From: an uncultured Pelagibacteraceae bacterium
GTDB lineage: Bacteria; Pseudomonadota; Alphaproteobacteria; Pelagibacterales; Pelagibacteraceae
Direction of reading: 5' to 3'
NCBI GenBank assembly: GCA_902585045.1
Contig: CACICB010000006.1
Coordinates: 1-58,906 of the forward strand
DNA: 58,906 nucleotides
Below are positions 25,900 through 35,293 of the stretch, piece by piece. A program made the translations under genes and the position numbers. Under the pieces are notes generated by a model. It was not told where the DNA came from, made no database searches, and was given only the letters and a program-made list of their open reading frames with translations. Each line of letters starts with the position of its first letter. The stretch's first letter is position 1.

Positions 25900-26652
25900 T
25901 TATCTTCTTTGACCAAAAAGTCTTAGAAGCATTATGAAAAGATTTATGAAATCAAGGTAAAGCGTTAAAGCTCCCATTACGGCTTTCTTGCCGATTAACT
26001 CACCACTATCACTTACCATATACATGTTTTTGATTTTTTGAGTGTCATAAGCTGTTAAACCCACGAATACTAAAACACCGATAATTGAGATAACAAAATA
26101 CATCATTGAAGATTTCATAAAAATATTTACCAAGGATGCGATTATTATTCCGAATAGACCCATCATTAAAAAAGAGCCAAGTTTTGTAAGATCTCGTTTA
26201 GTTGTATAGCCATAAATACTCATAGCTCCAAAAGTACCGGCTGTAATAAAAAAGACTCTTGTTATGCTAGCACCTGTATATATTAAAAATATTGATGATA
26301 GTGATGCTCCCATTAATGCTGCGAACACCCAGAAAGTAGTTTGTGCTTTGGCTGCGGACATTTTTGCTATTCCGAAACTCATGTAAAAAACAACAGCTAA
26401 TGGAGCTAACATTATTACCCACTTTAAACCAGAGGCATATATTGTATTGCCAAAATTAGTTAGTCCTAATATTTGACCTTCAGCAGAAGTGACAACTGCC
26501 ATTTTGAAAAAAAACAAAGCAACAAACCCTGTTAACAGCACTCCAGAAGCCATATAGTTGTAAACTTTAAGCATGTAAGATCTTAAGCCTTGATCTATAA
26601 TTGCCTCAGAAGCCGATGAACGTATTGTTGATTTTTGTTTATTAATTTCCAT
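25900..26652 (-). CDS. Bax inhibitor-1 (YbhL/YccA-like) membrane protein
   Basis: Seven-helix UPF0005/BI-1 family membrane protein. Seen: the N-terminal RSYMLKVYNYMASGVLLTG, the conserved LTAYDTQKIKNMY near the end and a final amphipathic LYLDFINLFIMLLRLFG. Bacterial members include modulators of FtsH and pH-sensitive calcium leak channels. I start at ATG 26652 (MEINKQKST, 250 aa) because the further 14 upstream residues have no family counterpart. The exact role is unknown. Confidence 0.87.
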   Translation of the reverse strand: MEINKQKSTIRSSASEAIIDQGLRSYMLKVYNYMASGVLLTGFVALFFFKMAVVTSAEGQILGLTNFGNTIYASGLKWVIMLAPLAVVFYMSFGIAKMSAAKAQTTFWVFAALMGASLSSIFLIYTGASITRVFFITAGTFGAMSIYGYTTKRDLTKLGSFLMMGLFGIIIASLVNIFMKSSMMYFVISIIGVLVFVGLTAYDTQKIKNMYMVSDSGELIGKKAVMGALTLYLDFINLFIMLLRLFGQRR

Positions 26653-26732
26653 AGCATCATATATATGTTTTTTTAAATACTTTTCAATAGGCAAAAATTG
26701 ACCTAAAAAACTGATATAAATATTACAATTTT

Positions 26733-27770
26733 ATGAAATTTAAAAAACTAGGTACCACAGACTTAGACGTGAGTTTGATATGTTTAGGGACAATGACATG
26801 GGGTACACAAAACACTGAAAAGGATGCCTTTGAACAAATGGATTATTCCATAGAAAACGGAATAAATTTTTTTGATACGGCAGAACTTTATTCTGTACCA
26901 CCCAATTCAGATTCTTATGGCAAAACTGAGACTATGATTGGAAACTGGTTTGAGAAAAGAAAAAATAGAGAAAAAATAATTTTAGCTACAAAAGTAGCGG
27001 GCCCAGGATGCAACTGGATAAGAGGTGGAGGAAACAATTTTAATGAAAAAAAAATAGGTGAAGCCATCGATGGGAGTTTAAAAAGACTTAAAACAGATTA
27101 TATTGATTTGTATCAATTACATTGGCCTGAAAGATCTACAAATTATTTTGGTAGAAGAGATTACACTTTAGACAGCCAAGAAGGTGATTGGAATAGTTTT
27201 GAAAGTGTTCTAAAGGCTTTAGAAAAATTTATTAAAAGTGGAAAAATTAGATACGTTGGCATGTCAAATGAAACACCTTATGGTTTATCAAAATATATCG
27301 AACTATCAAAAAATAAAAATTTACCTAGGATGATGTCAGTTCAAAACCCTTACAATTTAGTAAACAGGACGTACGAAATTGGTATGTCTGAAATTTCAAT
27401 AAGGGAAAAATGTGGTCTTCTAGTTTATTACCCTCTTGCCACTGGAGCACTCTCTGGAAAATATAGAAACGGTCAGATGCCAAAAAATTCTAGGCAGGCT
27501 TTATTTAAAGGGTGGGAAAGACATCTAAATCCCTTAGCTATGAGTGCTTATGAAGAGTACTATAAACTTGCTAAAGAATACGAAATGACAATGGCACAAT
27601 TAGCTCAGGCATTCGTTAACTCCAGACCTTTTGTTACTAGTAATATAATAGGCGCAACAACTATGGACCAATTAAAAGAAAATATAGGTAGTGTTAATAT
27701 TGAGCTGTCTGACGAAATTATGGAAAAGATTAATGTAATTCATAACAATAATCCAAACCCATCTCCTTAA
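26733..27770 (+). CDS. Aldo/keto reductase, Tas-like
   Basis: NADP-dependent oxidoreductase of the (beta/alpha)8 aldo/keto reductase family. The tetrad is visible: Asp48 and Tyr53 in FDTAELYSVPP, Lys87 in ATKVAGP and His130 in QLHWPERS. The protein closely tracks E. coli Tas along its length, including LGTMTWGTQN, GKTETMIGNW, MSNETPYG, SVQNPYNLVNR and GATTMDQLKENI. Length 345 equals the Tas size. The natural substrate is unknown. Its promoter lies in the 80-bp divergent gap with the Bax-inhibitor gene. Confidence 0.92.
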   Translation: MKFKKLGTTDLDVSLICLGTMTWGTQNTEKDAFEQMDYSIENGINFFDTAELYSVPPNSDSYGKTETMIGNWFEKRKNREKIILATKVAGPGCNWIRGGGNNFNEKKIGEAIDGSLKRLKTDYIDLYQLHWPERSTNYFGRRDYTLDSQEGDWNSFESVLKALEKFIKSGKIRYVGMSNETPYGLSKYIELSKNKNLPRMMSVQNPYNLVNRTYEIGMSEISIREKCGLLVYYPLATGALSGKYRNGQMPKNSRQALFKGWERHLNPLAMSAYEEYYKLAKEYEMTMAQLAQAFVNSRPFVTSNIIGATTMDQLKENIGSVNIELSDEIMEKINVIHNNNPNPSP

Positions 27771-27813
27771 TTCAAAGCATTGAAATAGATAATTTTTAGT
27801 ATAAAAATAAAAC

Positions 27814-28314
27814 ATGTTATTAAAAAAAATTTTTATACTACTGATTTTATTAGTTTTTTCTTCTAATTCCCTAGCCGTTACGCCTAGATCAACTGGAAAA
27901 TATAAAAACTGGGAAAGTTTTGTAGCTGAGACTGATAAAGGAAAAATTTGTTTCGCCCAAACAGTCCCTACAAAAAGGGCACCTGCAGCAGTTAAAAGAG
28001 ATAAGTCTAAATTATTTGTAACTTTTAGACCATCAGAAGAAATCAAAGATGAAGTAAGTTTAACTAGTGGTCATGATTACAAGACATCAAGTGTAACTGC
28101 AAGCTCTGGGAAAAGAAAGTACTCATTTTTTTCTCAAAAAGAATTTGCTTGGCTATTGGATGATCAAGAAGAAAAAAAATTTATTCAACTTATGAAAAAA
28201 GCAACAGATATAATTGTTAAAGCAAGAACTACAAAAGGGGCTGAAACTACAGATCACTATTCAATGATGGGTTTCACAAAAGCATACAACACAGCAAAAA
28301 AGACTTGCAGTTAA
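27814..28314 (+). CDS. Exported IalB-family protein
   Basis: A 166-residue protein with signal peptide (about 1-21, ending SNSLA) and an invasion-associated-locus-B type domain: YKNWESFVAETDKGKICFAQT, VTFRPSEEIKDEVSLTSGH and the C-terminal TDHYSMMGFTKAYNTAKKTC. Two Cys near the ends may form a disulfide. In non-pathogens this family is common and its job is not known. The stop is directly followed by the argG start with no gap, so they are cotranscribed. Confidence 0.82.
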   Translation: MLLKKIFILLILLVFSSNSLAVTPRSTGKYKNWESFVAETDKGKICFAQTVPTKRAPAAVKRDKSKLFVTFRPSEEIKDEVSLTSGHDYKTSSVTASSGKRKYSFFSQKEFAWLLDDQEEKKFIQLMKKATDIIVKARTTKGAETTDHYSMMGFTKAYNTAKKTCS

Positions 28315-29499
28315 ATGAAAAAAATTGTTTTAGCCTATTCGGGCGGTTTAGATACATCTATAATTTTAAGATGGTTACAAGAAAATTATAATGCTGAGAT
28401 AATAGCTTACACTTCTGATATTGGACAAGTTTTAGATAAAAAAAAGATTGTTAAAAATGCTAAAAGGTTGGGTGTTAAAAAAATAATTATTGAAAATCTA
28501 AAAAATATCTTTGTTAAAGATTATGTTTTTCCCATGATAAGAGCTCATGCAGTATATGAGGGGGTATATTTATTGGGTACATCTATAGCCAGACCGTTGA
28601 TTGCAAAAAGACAAGTTGAAATCGCAAAAAAATTTAAGGCTTTTGCAGTTTCGCATGGCGCGACTGGAAAAGGCAATGATCAAGTAAGATTCGAGCTTGG
28701 TTACTCATATTTTGGTAAAAATAAGATTAAAACAATAGCGCCGTGGAGAGAATGGAAATTACAATCAAGAGCGGATTTAATTAGATATGCAAAAAAAAAC
28801 AATATACCAATTCCTAAAGATAAAAAAGGTGCTCCACCATTTTCTGTGGATGACAATATTTTTCATACCTCAACAGAGGGAAAAGTTTTAGAGGACCCAA
28901 AAAACTCAGCTCCAGAATTTATTTATCAAAGAACAGTTTCACCACAAAAAGCTCCTAACAGACCTACAAAAGTAAAAATTACTTTTAAAAACAGTGACCC
29001 AATTGCAGTAAATGGAAAAAAATTAAGTCCTGAAAAGCTTTTAAGTAAATTGAATATTCTGGCTGGGAAAAATGGAATTGGAAGAGTTGATCTAGTTGAA
29101 AATAGGTTTATTGGAATTAAATCTAGAGGTGTTTACGAAACTCCAGGTGGAACTTTGTTGTATACTGCACATAGAGCTATAGAGTCTGTAACCCTTGATA
29201 AAGAAACCGCTCATAAAAAAGAGAGAATAATGCCAGAGTATGCTGAGCTGGTATATAACGGTTACTGGTTTTCAAAAAAAAGATTAAAATTACAAAAACT
29301 AATTGATAAAAAAAGAAACAAAGTATCTGGTGATATTGTTTTAAGCTTATGCAAGGGGAACGTAACTATTTTATCTAGAAGGACGAAAAATAAAGCTTAT
29401 TCAATGAAAAAAGTTTCTTTTGAGGAGAATAAAACCTTTAATAAAAGAAAAGTTGAAAATTTCATAAAATTTCACTCTAAACAGTTAAATAAAGCCTAA
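28315..29499 (+). CDS. argG: Argininosuccinate synthase
   Basis: Joins citrulline and aspartate with ATP in arginine synthesis. Motifs: the ATP pyrophosphatase loop AYSGGLDTSI (residues 6-15), GTSIARPLIAK, SHGATGKGNDQVRFE and the tetramerisation region GVYETPGGTLLYTAH. Length 394 is normal for the ATP-PPase type. It starts immediately after the IalB-like gene; a psiE-like gene follows after 22 bp. Confidence 0.97.
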   Translation: MKKIVLAYSGGLDTSIILRWLQENYNAEIIAYTSDIGQVLDKKKIVKNAKRLGVKKIIIENLKNIFVKDYVFPMIRAHAVYEGVYLLGTSIARPLIAKRQVEIAKKFKAFAVSHGATGKGNDQVRFELGYSYFGKNKIKTIAPWREWKLQSRADLIRYAKKNNIPIPKDKKGAPPFSVDDNIFHTSTEGKVLEDPKNSAPEFIYQRTVSPQKAPNRPTKVKITFKNSDPIAVNGKKLSPEKLLSKLNILAGKNGIGRVDLVENRFIGIKSRGVYETPGGTLLYTAHRAIESVTLDKETAHKKERIMPEYAELVYNGYWFSKKRLKLQKLIDKKRNKVSGDIVLSLCKGNVTILSRRTKNKAYSMKKVSFEENKTFNKRKVENFIKFHSKQLNKA

Positions 29500-29521
29500 A
29501 TTTTTGATAGATTAATATTAA

Positions 29522-29908
29522 ATGAACAGCTCGATTCGAAATATTCAGTTAGTTGCAGTTATAGTTGTTCTTGTATCAACTATTATTGCTTTCTTTTTAG
29601 AAATGAAAGAAATGTACGACAACAAAGACATTACATTAGCTGATTTGCTTTTAATGTTCATTTACATCGAAGTAATTGGTTTAGTGAGATCTTATTGGGA
29701 AACTCAATCCGTAAGAATAACATATCCTTTAATCATAGCTATTACAGCGCTAGCTCGATTCATAATATTACAAGATAAAGAGAGTGACCCTACAAACTTG
29801 ATTTATATTTCTTTAGCTATTTTGATAGTTGCGATTGCTACAGTTATTATAAGATTTAGAAATAGTAGGTACTTAAAAATTGAAAAGTCTAGGTCAAACG
29901 AGCTTTAA
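29522..29908 (+). CDS. PsiE-like membrane protein
   Basis: A 128-residue protein with four hydrophobic segments. The sequence DITLADLLLMFIYIEVIGLV, RITYPLIIAITALARFII and DPTNLIYISLAIL matches the phosphate-starvation-inducible E (PsiE) pattern. The role of PsiE is not established. Nothing visible upstream proves a Pho box. Its 3' end overlaps convergent folD by 20 bp. Confidence 0.75.
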   Translation: MNSSIRNIQLVAVIVVLVSTIIAFFLEMKEMYDNKDITLADLLLMFIYIEVIGLVRSYWETQSVRITYPLIIAITALARFIILQDKESDPTNLIYISLAILIVAIATVIIRFRNSRYLKIEKSRSNEL

Positions 29909-30731
29909 AACACGTTAAAGTATTTTTTAATAAACATGCAATTGTCATTGGTCCTACGCCTCCAGGAACAGGAGTTATTGCTTTAACATTATCTTTTAAT
30001 GCATCAAAATTAACATCTCCTACTATTTTTTCTCCTACTTTATTAATGCCAACATCTATAACAATTGCATTTTTTTTTACCCAATCTTTTTTGATTAAAT
30101 TTGGAACTCCCACAGCTGCAACTAAAATATCTGCTTTGAGGCACTCATTTTGTAAATCATTTGTTTTTGAGTGAACTATAGTTACGGTGCAATTTTCCTT
30201 TAATAATAATTGAGCCATTGGTTTACCATTTAAATTAGATCTTCCGATTATAACAGCATGTTTGCCTGCTAAATTTGACTCTATCTTTTTAATCAATAGA
30301 AGACATCCTAAAGGAGTGCAAGGAACGATTGAGTCATAACCTGATGAGAGATTGCCAACATTTATTGGATTAAAACCGTCCACGTCTTTGGATGGATTAA
30401 TTGCATTAATAATTTTCTCCTTACTAATCTGGTTGGGCAAAGGAAGCTGAACTAAAATACCAGAAATTTCATCGTTTTTATTTAGTTCTTCAATTTTTTC
30501 CAAAATATCTTTTTCACCTACATTTTTTGGATATCTAATTATTTCAGAGTTAATGCCAACCTCTCTAGCACTTTTTTCTTTATTCTTTACGTATATCAAA
30601 CTGGGAGCAAAATCTCCAATCAAGATAACTGTAAGACTGGGTGTTTTACCGCTCTTTTTCTTTAAATCTGAAATCTCTTTTTTAATTTCATTTCTAATAA
30701 TCTCTGCTTCTTTTTTTCCGTCAATAATCAT
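29889..30731 (-). CDS. folD: Bifunctional methylenetetrahydrofolate dehydrogenase/cyclohydrolase
   Basis: Interconverts 5,10-methylene-, methenyl- and 10-formyl-tetrahydrofolate with NADP. The catalytic Tyr47 and Lys51 lie in SLIYVKNKEKSAREVGI; others are GILVQLPLPNQ, DVDGFNP and the NADP loop VIGRSNLNGKPMA; the C-terminal TPVPGGVGPMT signature is intact. Length 280 is normal. Its ATG overlaps the yggT stop by 4 bp, and it supplies one-carbon units relevant to purH and glycine metabolism in this window. Confidence 0.97.
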   Translation of the reverse strand: MIIDGKKEAEIIRNEIKKEISDLKKKSGKTPSLTVILIGDFAPSLIYVKNKEKSAREVGINSEIIRYPKNVGEKDILEKIEELNKNDEISGILVQLPLPNQISKEKIINAINPSKDVDGFNPINVGNLSSGYDSIVPCTPLGCLLLIKKIESNLAGKHAVIIGRSNLNGKPMAQLLLKENCTVTIVHSKTNDLQNECLKADILVAAVGVPNLIKKDWVKKNAIVIDVGINKVGEKIVGDVNFDALKDNVKAITPVPGGVGPMTIACLLKNTLTCFKARLT

Positions 30732-31024
30732 CTTAAAAATAATCCTGGTGCAAACATTTCAAAAACTAAATTTCGAAAAAACATTAATCCTAAAATGAGA
30801 ATCACTGGGGAGATATCTATAGACCCTAAGTTAGGTAAAAACTTTCTAATAAAATTAAGTGGAGGTGCTGTTAATTTGTAGGAAATATCTAAAACAGAAT
30901 ATACAAAACGATTACTTGTATTTAAAACATTGAAAGCAACTAGCCAACTGAATATTACGTGGATAATTAATATCCAAATGTAAAGGCTAACTATATTGTC
31001 GAACAAAATTAATATCGATTTCAT
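30728..31024 (-). CDS. YggT family membrane protein
   Basis: A 98-residue protein with two hydrophobic regions separated by the family motif LDISYKLTAPPLNFIRKFLPNLG, then DISPVILILGLMF. YggT proteins are linked to osmotic tolerance and membrane processes, with no firm biochemical role. It is joined by 1-bp overlap to an MscS-type channel gene upstream and to folD downstream; the pairing with MscS fits an osmotic-stress theme. Confidence 0.87.
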   Translation of the reverse strand: MKSILILFDNIVSLYIWILIIHVIFSWLVAFNVLNTSNRFVYSVLDISYKLTAPPLNFIRKFLPNLGSIDISPVILILGLMFFRNLVFEMFAPGLFLR

Positions 31025-32115
31025 TAATTTTTCTCCACATAAATTGATGTACTCGGAAAGGCAAAAGAAGCTTTATGTTTTTCAACAATATTTTTTATTT
31101 CAATTGCAAGAATATCTTTTACTTTCATCCATTCTAGATAGTTTTTAGTTTTGGTAAAACATATTAATTTAATATCTATAGAGCTTGCTGCAAACTGATC
31201 AATTTTCACAGAGAGAATAGTGTTATCAGAAGTAGTGAAATGTTCACTTTTTTTAATGTATTCCTCAATTTCTTTTTTAATATCAGAAAGTTGCTTGCTC
31301 GTTGTTCTGTATTCAAGGCCTATTATCCAATTAATTCTCCTATTGGTGATTTGAGAATTATTTATTACTGCTTTCTCAGCGAATTGAAAATTTGGTATTG
31401 TGGCTAAAGATTTATCAAATCTTCTAACAACAGTAGATCTAAAGCCTATGGATTCAACTGTTCCTTCTATAACGTCCTCTACAAAAATCCAATCACCAAC
31501 TTGAAATCTCCTTTCAACTAAAACTAAAATTCCTGAAATAAGATTCTTAAATAGGTCTTGCGCTCCTAATGCAACTGCAACACCAAATAAGCCTAGACCA
31601 GCTATTATAGGGCCAATTTTTATTCCCCAAAGTTCTAATACAGCAGCTACTCCTAATATAAAAATTAAAACTTTAATTGCTTTTATAATCCAGTTCACAA
31701 GATCTCGAGAAATAAGATCTCCTATGGATTTTATGACAACTGAAAGTGGGCCAATTATTTGATGAAAAGTCCAAAAAATTAAAATTGTTATTAAAGATCG
31801 ATTGATAGTTTCAAGAAATTCTGCAGCCTGGTTTTCAATAGTTAAATAACTTGTAGATACAAAAAACCCTAAAACAATTGGAAAGAACTTTGCAGGTCCC
31901 TCCATAGAAAAAACTAATGAATTATCAAAATTATTGGTGGTTTTGGATACGTAATTTTCTAATCGCTTAATAACAAATTTTGAGAAGATTCCTCTTAAAA
32001 AAAGAAAGAAAAGGAATATTAATAAGGCTATAACAATTTCAGAAATATTTACTCCAGATACTCCCTTGTTCCAAACATCAAAAAACAAATTTTTAAAATT
32101 TTCTAATACTTCCAT
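31024..32115 (-). CDS. Small-conductance mechanosensitive channel (MscS family)
   Basis: Membrane channel that opens on membrane tension to release solutes during hypo-osmotic shock. Several N-terminal hydrophobic segments precede the pore helix GLGLFGVAVALGAQDLFKNL, followed by the beta domain LVERRFQVGDWIFVEDVIEG and TVESIGFRSTVVRRFD, where residues line the cytoplasmic vestibule. Length 363 is typical of the MscS group with extra N-terminal helices (YnaI-like). Confidence 0.92.
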   Translation of the reverse strand: MEVLENFKNLFFDVWNKGVSGVNISEIVIALLIFLFFLFLRGIFSKFVIKRLENYVSKTTNNFDNSLVFSMEGPAKFFPIVLGFFVSTSYLTIENQAAEFLETINRSLITILIFWTFHQIIGPLSVVIKSIGDLISRDLVNWIIKAIKVLIFILGVAAVLELWGIKIGPIIAGLGLFGVAVALGAQDLFKNLISGILVLVERRFQVGDWIFVEDVIEGTVESIGFRSTVVRRFDKSLATIPNFQFAEKAVINNSQITNRRINWIIGLEYRTTSKQLSDIKKEIEEYIKKSEHFTTSDNTILSVKIDQFAASSIDIKLICFTKTKNYLEWMKVKDILAIEIKNIVEKHKASFAFPSTSIYVEKN

Positions 32116-32119
32116 TCAA

Positions 32120-32818
32120 TTATTTCATTAATTTTGTTAATTCTTCTCCAGCTTCGAAAATTTCTAGCCTTTTCCAACCGTTCTGCTTAAATACATTTAA
32201 AACTTTCTCACTTATACACATAACTTTTGAGTCTGTCATCAGCCCTTTAAGTAAATATTTTTTCATAAGTTCATCAAAGCTTTCCGCGCTCCTTTTTGAA
32301 TAAACAAAAATTATGTCAGGAGGATGATTGTTGATTAAATTATTCGTATCTTCGTTTAATTCTTTAATTTTTTCTGAAGTGTAATTGATGATTTTTTCTA
32401 TTTGAAAACCCTCTTTTTGAAGCTCTAGATCTAAATCTGAGGTAATATTATCTCCGCATATATACGCTAATACTTTTTTTTTATCTATGTAACCTGAATT
32501 AACAATAATATTTTTTAAAGCATTTATCGTCCCTCCAGCTGAAATAGTATTATTATAACCTTGCTGCCTTACAATCTTTTCTGTAATTGCTCCAACGCAA
32601 AAACAAAGTTTATTTCTATCTGGTTTTAATAATTTTAGACTCCTTATTGCATTAGCACTTGTAAATATAAATGCATTATATTTTTCAGAGTCAATAGGAT
32701 CAAGTTCTGCTTTAGAGATCTTTAAAGTAGGTACATGAATAATTTTATGGCCTAAAGAAAGTAATTTGCCCATTAAATCTTCAGAGTCAATTAAGGGTCT
32801 TGTTATTATAATATTCAT
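32120..32818 (-). CDS. hemD: Uroporphyrinogen-III synthase
   Basis: Cyclises and inverts ring D of hydroxymethylbilane. HemD is poorly conserved, but this 232-residue protein shows IITRPLIDSEDL at the start, FTSANAIRSL, CVGAITEKIVRQQGY and, near the end, DIIFVYSKRSAESFDELM. It is coupled to hemC (4-bp overlap), which settles the assignment. Its place is the haem pathway branch also served by hemE, hemH and hemJ near 48-50 kb. Confidence 0.93.
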   Translation of the reverse strand: MNIIITRPLIDSEDLMGKLLSLGHKIIHVPTLKISKAELDPIDSEKYNAFIFTSANAIRSLKLLKPDRNKLCFCVGAITEKIVRQQGYNNTISAGGTINALKNIIVNSGYIDKKKVLAYICGDNITSDLDLELQKEGFQIEKIINYTSEKIKELNEDTNNLINNHPPDIIFVYSKRSAESFDELMKKYLLKGLMTDSKVMCISEKVLNVFKQNGWKRLEIFEAGEELTKLMK

Positions 32819-33732
32819 TTTTTTTTAAATTTTTCTCCAGCTAGATTTAATAATCTTTCCCCAACACTTTTTCCTATAAAAGAAGCGTCAACCTCTCTAC
32901 CTGTAAGTTCATATTCAAAACTCTCTTGACCGCTATCTGAAAAAAGCTGAGCTTTAAGTCTTAAATTATGGTTTTCAATTTCGGCTAACCCACCTATTGC
33001 AGTATCGCAATCACCTCCAATGGTTTGAAGCATTTTTCTTTCAGCGATTGCGCAAAGACTAGTTGTTTTATCATTAATTCTTTTTATTAAATTTTTAATT
33101 TTATCTTCTTTTCTACATTGTACAGCAATTATTCCTTGTCCCACTGCTGGTAAAATATGCTCACAATTAAAAGTGAAGCTAATTTTTTTATCGAGTTTAA
33201 GTGATTTAACTCCAGCAGCTGCAAGAATGACCCCATCTAATTTGTTCTCATTAATTTTATTAATTCTAGTATCAATGTTTCCCCGAATATTGATTACAGA
33301 AATATTATTATTTATTTTTTTTAATTGAAGTTCTCTTCTTTTTGAACTTGAGCCGATTTTTACGCCATTTCTTAAATCAGAAATATTTTTAATTTTTTCA
33401 CTAATTATTACATCTCGGCAATCATTTCTTTTTAAATATGCTCCTATCAATAGACTCTCGTTTTCATCAGCCTCCATATCTTTTAAAGAGTGAACAGCAA
33501 TATCTATTTCTTTCTTTAATAAACTTTCTTCAATTTCTTTACAAAATAAATTTTTTCCACCTATTTCTGAGATGTTCTCATTTAGATTTAAATCACCTGA
33601 TGTTTTTATAGCTTTAAAATTAATATTTTCCTCTTTAAGATCGTTATTGTTTTTCAGTAATAGCTCTTTAACTTTAGCTACATAGGCTAATGAAAGTTTA
33701 CTGCCTCGAGCTCCAATTGTAATTTTTGTCAT
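32815..33732 (-). CDS. hemC: Hydroxymethylbilane synthase (porphobilinogen deaminase)
   Basis: Polymerises four porphobilinogens. The dipyrromethane cofactor attaches to Cys242 in GGDCDTAIGG, the same position as in E. coli HemC. Other motifs are GARGSKLSLAYV at the N terminus, AVHSLKDME, SSSKRRELQL, NIRGNIDTR and LPAVGQGIIAVQ. Length 305 is normal. Divergent from tsaD across a 55-bp gap. Confidence 0.97.
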   Translation of the reverse strand: MTKITIGARGSKLSLAYVAKVKELLLKNNNDLKEENINFKAIKTSGDLNLNENISEIGGKNLFCKEIEESLLKKEIDIAVHSLKDMEADENESLLIGAYLKRNDCRDVIISEKIKNISDLRNGVKIGSSSKRRELQLKKINNNISVINIRGNIDTRINKINENKLDGVILAAAGVKSLKLDKKISFTFNCEHILPAVGQGIIAVQCRKEDKIKNLIKRINDKTTSLCAIAERKMLQTIGGDCDTAIGGLAEIENHNLRLKAQLFSDSGQESFEYELTGREVDASFIGKSVGERLLNLAGEKFKKK

Positions 33733-33787
33733 TAATTGATTATATATTTGATAGAAGTATTTTATACTATTTTAATTTTTTAAAGAG

Positions 33788-34864
33788 ATGACAAAAAAGA
33801 TTACATTTTTAGGAATTGAAACCAGCTGTGATGAAACTGCTGCAGCTGTAATAAAGGAAAATGACAACGGAACTGCAGACGTTTTATCAAATATCGTTTC
33901 AAGTCAGATTTCAGAGCATAAAAAATTTGGAGGAGTGGTGCCTGAATTAGCTGCTAGGGCGCATTTAGAAAATATTGAATATATAATCAAAGCTGCTTTA
34001 GAGGAGAGTAAAGTTTCTTTAAGTGAAATAGATGGTATTGCAGCTACTGCAGGTCCTGGTTTAATTGTATGTTTAGCAGTTGGGCTTAACATAGGTAAGT
34101 CAATTGCTGCATTTTCAAATAAGCCATTCGTTGCAGTTAATCATTTAGAAGGTCATGCCTTAAGTCCAGGAATAGAAAATAATATTCAATTCCCTTATTT
34201 GCTTTTATTAATTTCTGGAGGTCACTCTCAATTTTTAATTGTGAAAGATGTAAATGAATACGAACAATTAGGTACCACAATCGATGATGCTTTAGGTGAA
34301 GCTTTTGATAAAACTGCAAAAATGCTCGACCTAGGTTATCCAGGTGGGCCGAGTGTTGAAAAAGCTTCAAAACTGGGAGATAAAAATTTTTTCGCGCTTC
34401 CTGAACCAATAATAAATAAAGCAGGATGTAATTTATCATTTGCTGGACTTAAAACTGCAGTTTTAAGAGAGTCAAAAAAAATAAATGGAAATAATAAATT
34501 AAAATTTAATCTTGCAGCATCTTTTCAAAATACCATAAATAAAATTCTTTATAAAAAAACAAAGATTGCAATCGAAATGTTTAAAAAAAAAATTAATACC
34601 CCTAATATTAATTTAGTCGTAGCTGGAGGTGTGGCTGCTAATATTTCGATAAGAGAAAATCTAGAAAAACTTTCAAGAGAAATAGGATTTAAAACTGTTT
34701 ATCCTGATTTAAAATTTTGTGGTGATAATGCTGCTATGATTGCCTGGGCAGGTATAAAAAGATTTAAAAAAAATTTATTAGATAATATAGATGTACAAGC
34801 TAAATCTAGATGGCCTTTGGATAAAAATGCTCCCTACATGAAGGGGCCAGGTTTAAAGTTATAA
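33788..34864 (+). CDS. tsaD: tRNA N6-adenosine threonylcarbamoyltransferase
   Basis: Transfers the threonylcarbamoyl group to A37 of ANN-decoding tRNAs, with TsaB and TsaE. The N-terminal GIETSCDETAAAV, the metal site histidines in NHLEGHALSPG, LLLISGGHSQFL, LGEAFDKTAKML and CGDNAAMIAWAG are all present. Length 358 is usual. Starts after a purine-rich AAAGAG site and shares a 1-bp stop-start junction with the EVE gene. Confidence 0.97.
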   Translation: MTKKITFLGIETSCDETAAAVIKENDNGTADVLSNIVSSQISEHKKFGGVVPELAARAHLENIEYIIKAALEESKVSLSEIDGIAATAGPGLIVCLAVGLNIGKSIAAFSNKPFVAVNHLEGHALSPGIENNIQFPYLLLLISGGHSQFLIVKDVNEYEQLGTTIDDALGEAFDKTAKMLDLGYPGGPSVEKASKLGDKNFFALPEPIINKAGCNLSFAGLKTAVLRESKKINGNNKLKFNLAASFQNTINKILYKKTKIAIEMFKKKINTPNINLVVAGGVAANISIRENLEKLSREIGFKTVYPDLKFCGDNAAMIAWAGIKRFKKNLLDNIDVQAKSRWPLDKNAPYMKGPGLKL

Positions 34865-35277
34865 TGAAATATTGGTTACTTAAGTCTGAGCCTGATGTTT
34901 GGTCAATTGAGCAGCAAATAAAAGCTGGCATAAAAGGTGCTGCCTGGGATGGAGTTAGAAATTATCAAGCTGCAAACAATTTGAGAAAAATGAAAAATGG
35001 TGACTTATGTTTTTTTTACCATTCAAATATTGGAAAAGAAATTGTTGGTATAGTTAAAGTAATTAAATCTGCATTTATCGATAAAACTGATAAAAAAAAG
35101 AGGTTTGTAGCCGTTCAAGTTAGGTTTGTAAGTAAATTTAGAAGGGCTATTTCTTTAGAAAAAATTAAAAAAAACACGAAAATTTCTCATTTACCATTGA
35201 TAAAACAAAGCAGGTTGTCAGTAATGCCAATAGATTATAAAAGCTGGAAAATTATTTGTAAGATGGGTAAAGTATAA
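34864..35277 (+). CDS. EVE-domain protein
   Basis: A 137-residue EVE (PUA-like) protein that probably binds a modified base in DNA or RNA. Motifs: [30 protein letters not shown] and [10 protein letters not shown], with [15 protein letters not shown] at the end. It overlaps tsaD by 1 bp; adjacency to a tRNA-modifying gene suggests an RNA role but does not prove one. Followed after 16 bp by the acetyl-CoA synthetase gene. Confidence 0.9.
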   Translation: MKYWLLKSEPDVWSIEQQIKAGIKGAAWDGVRNYQAANNLRKMKNGDLCFFYHSNIGKEIVGIVKVIKSAFIDKTDKKKRFVAVQVRFVSKFRRAISLEKIKKNTKISHLPLIKQSRLSVMPIDYKSWKIICKMGKV

Positions 35278-35293
35278 AAAATTAGGGGTATTT

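Noticed and set aside
34137-34439. 100-residue minus-strand frame opposite tsaD
   Set aside because: It is a shadow of tsaD, whose motifs are intact on the other strand.
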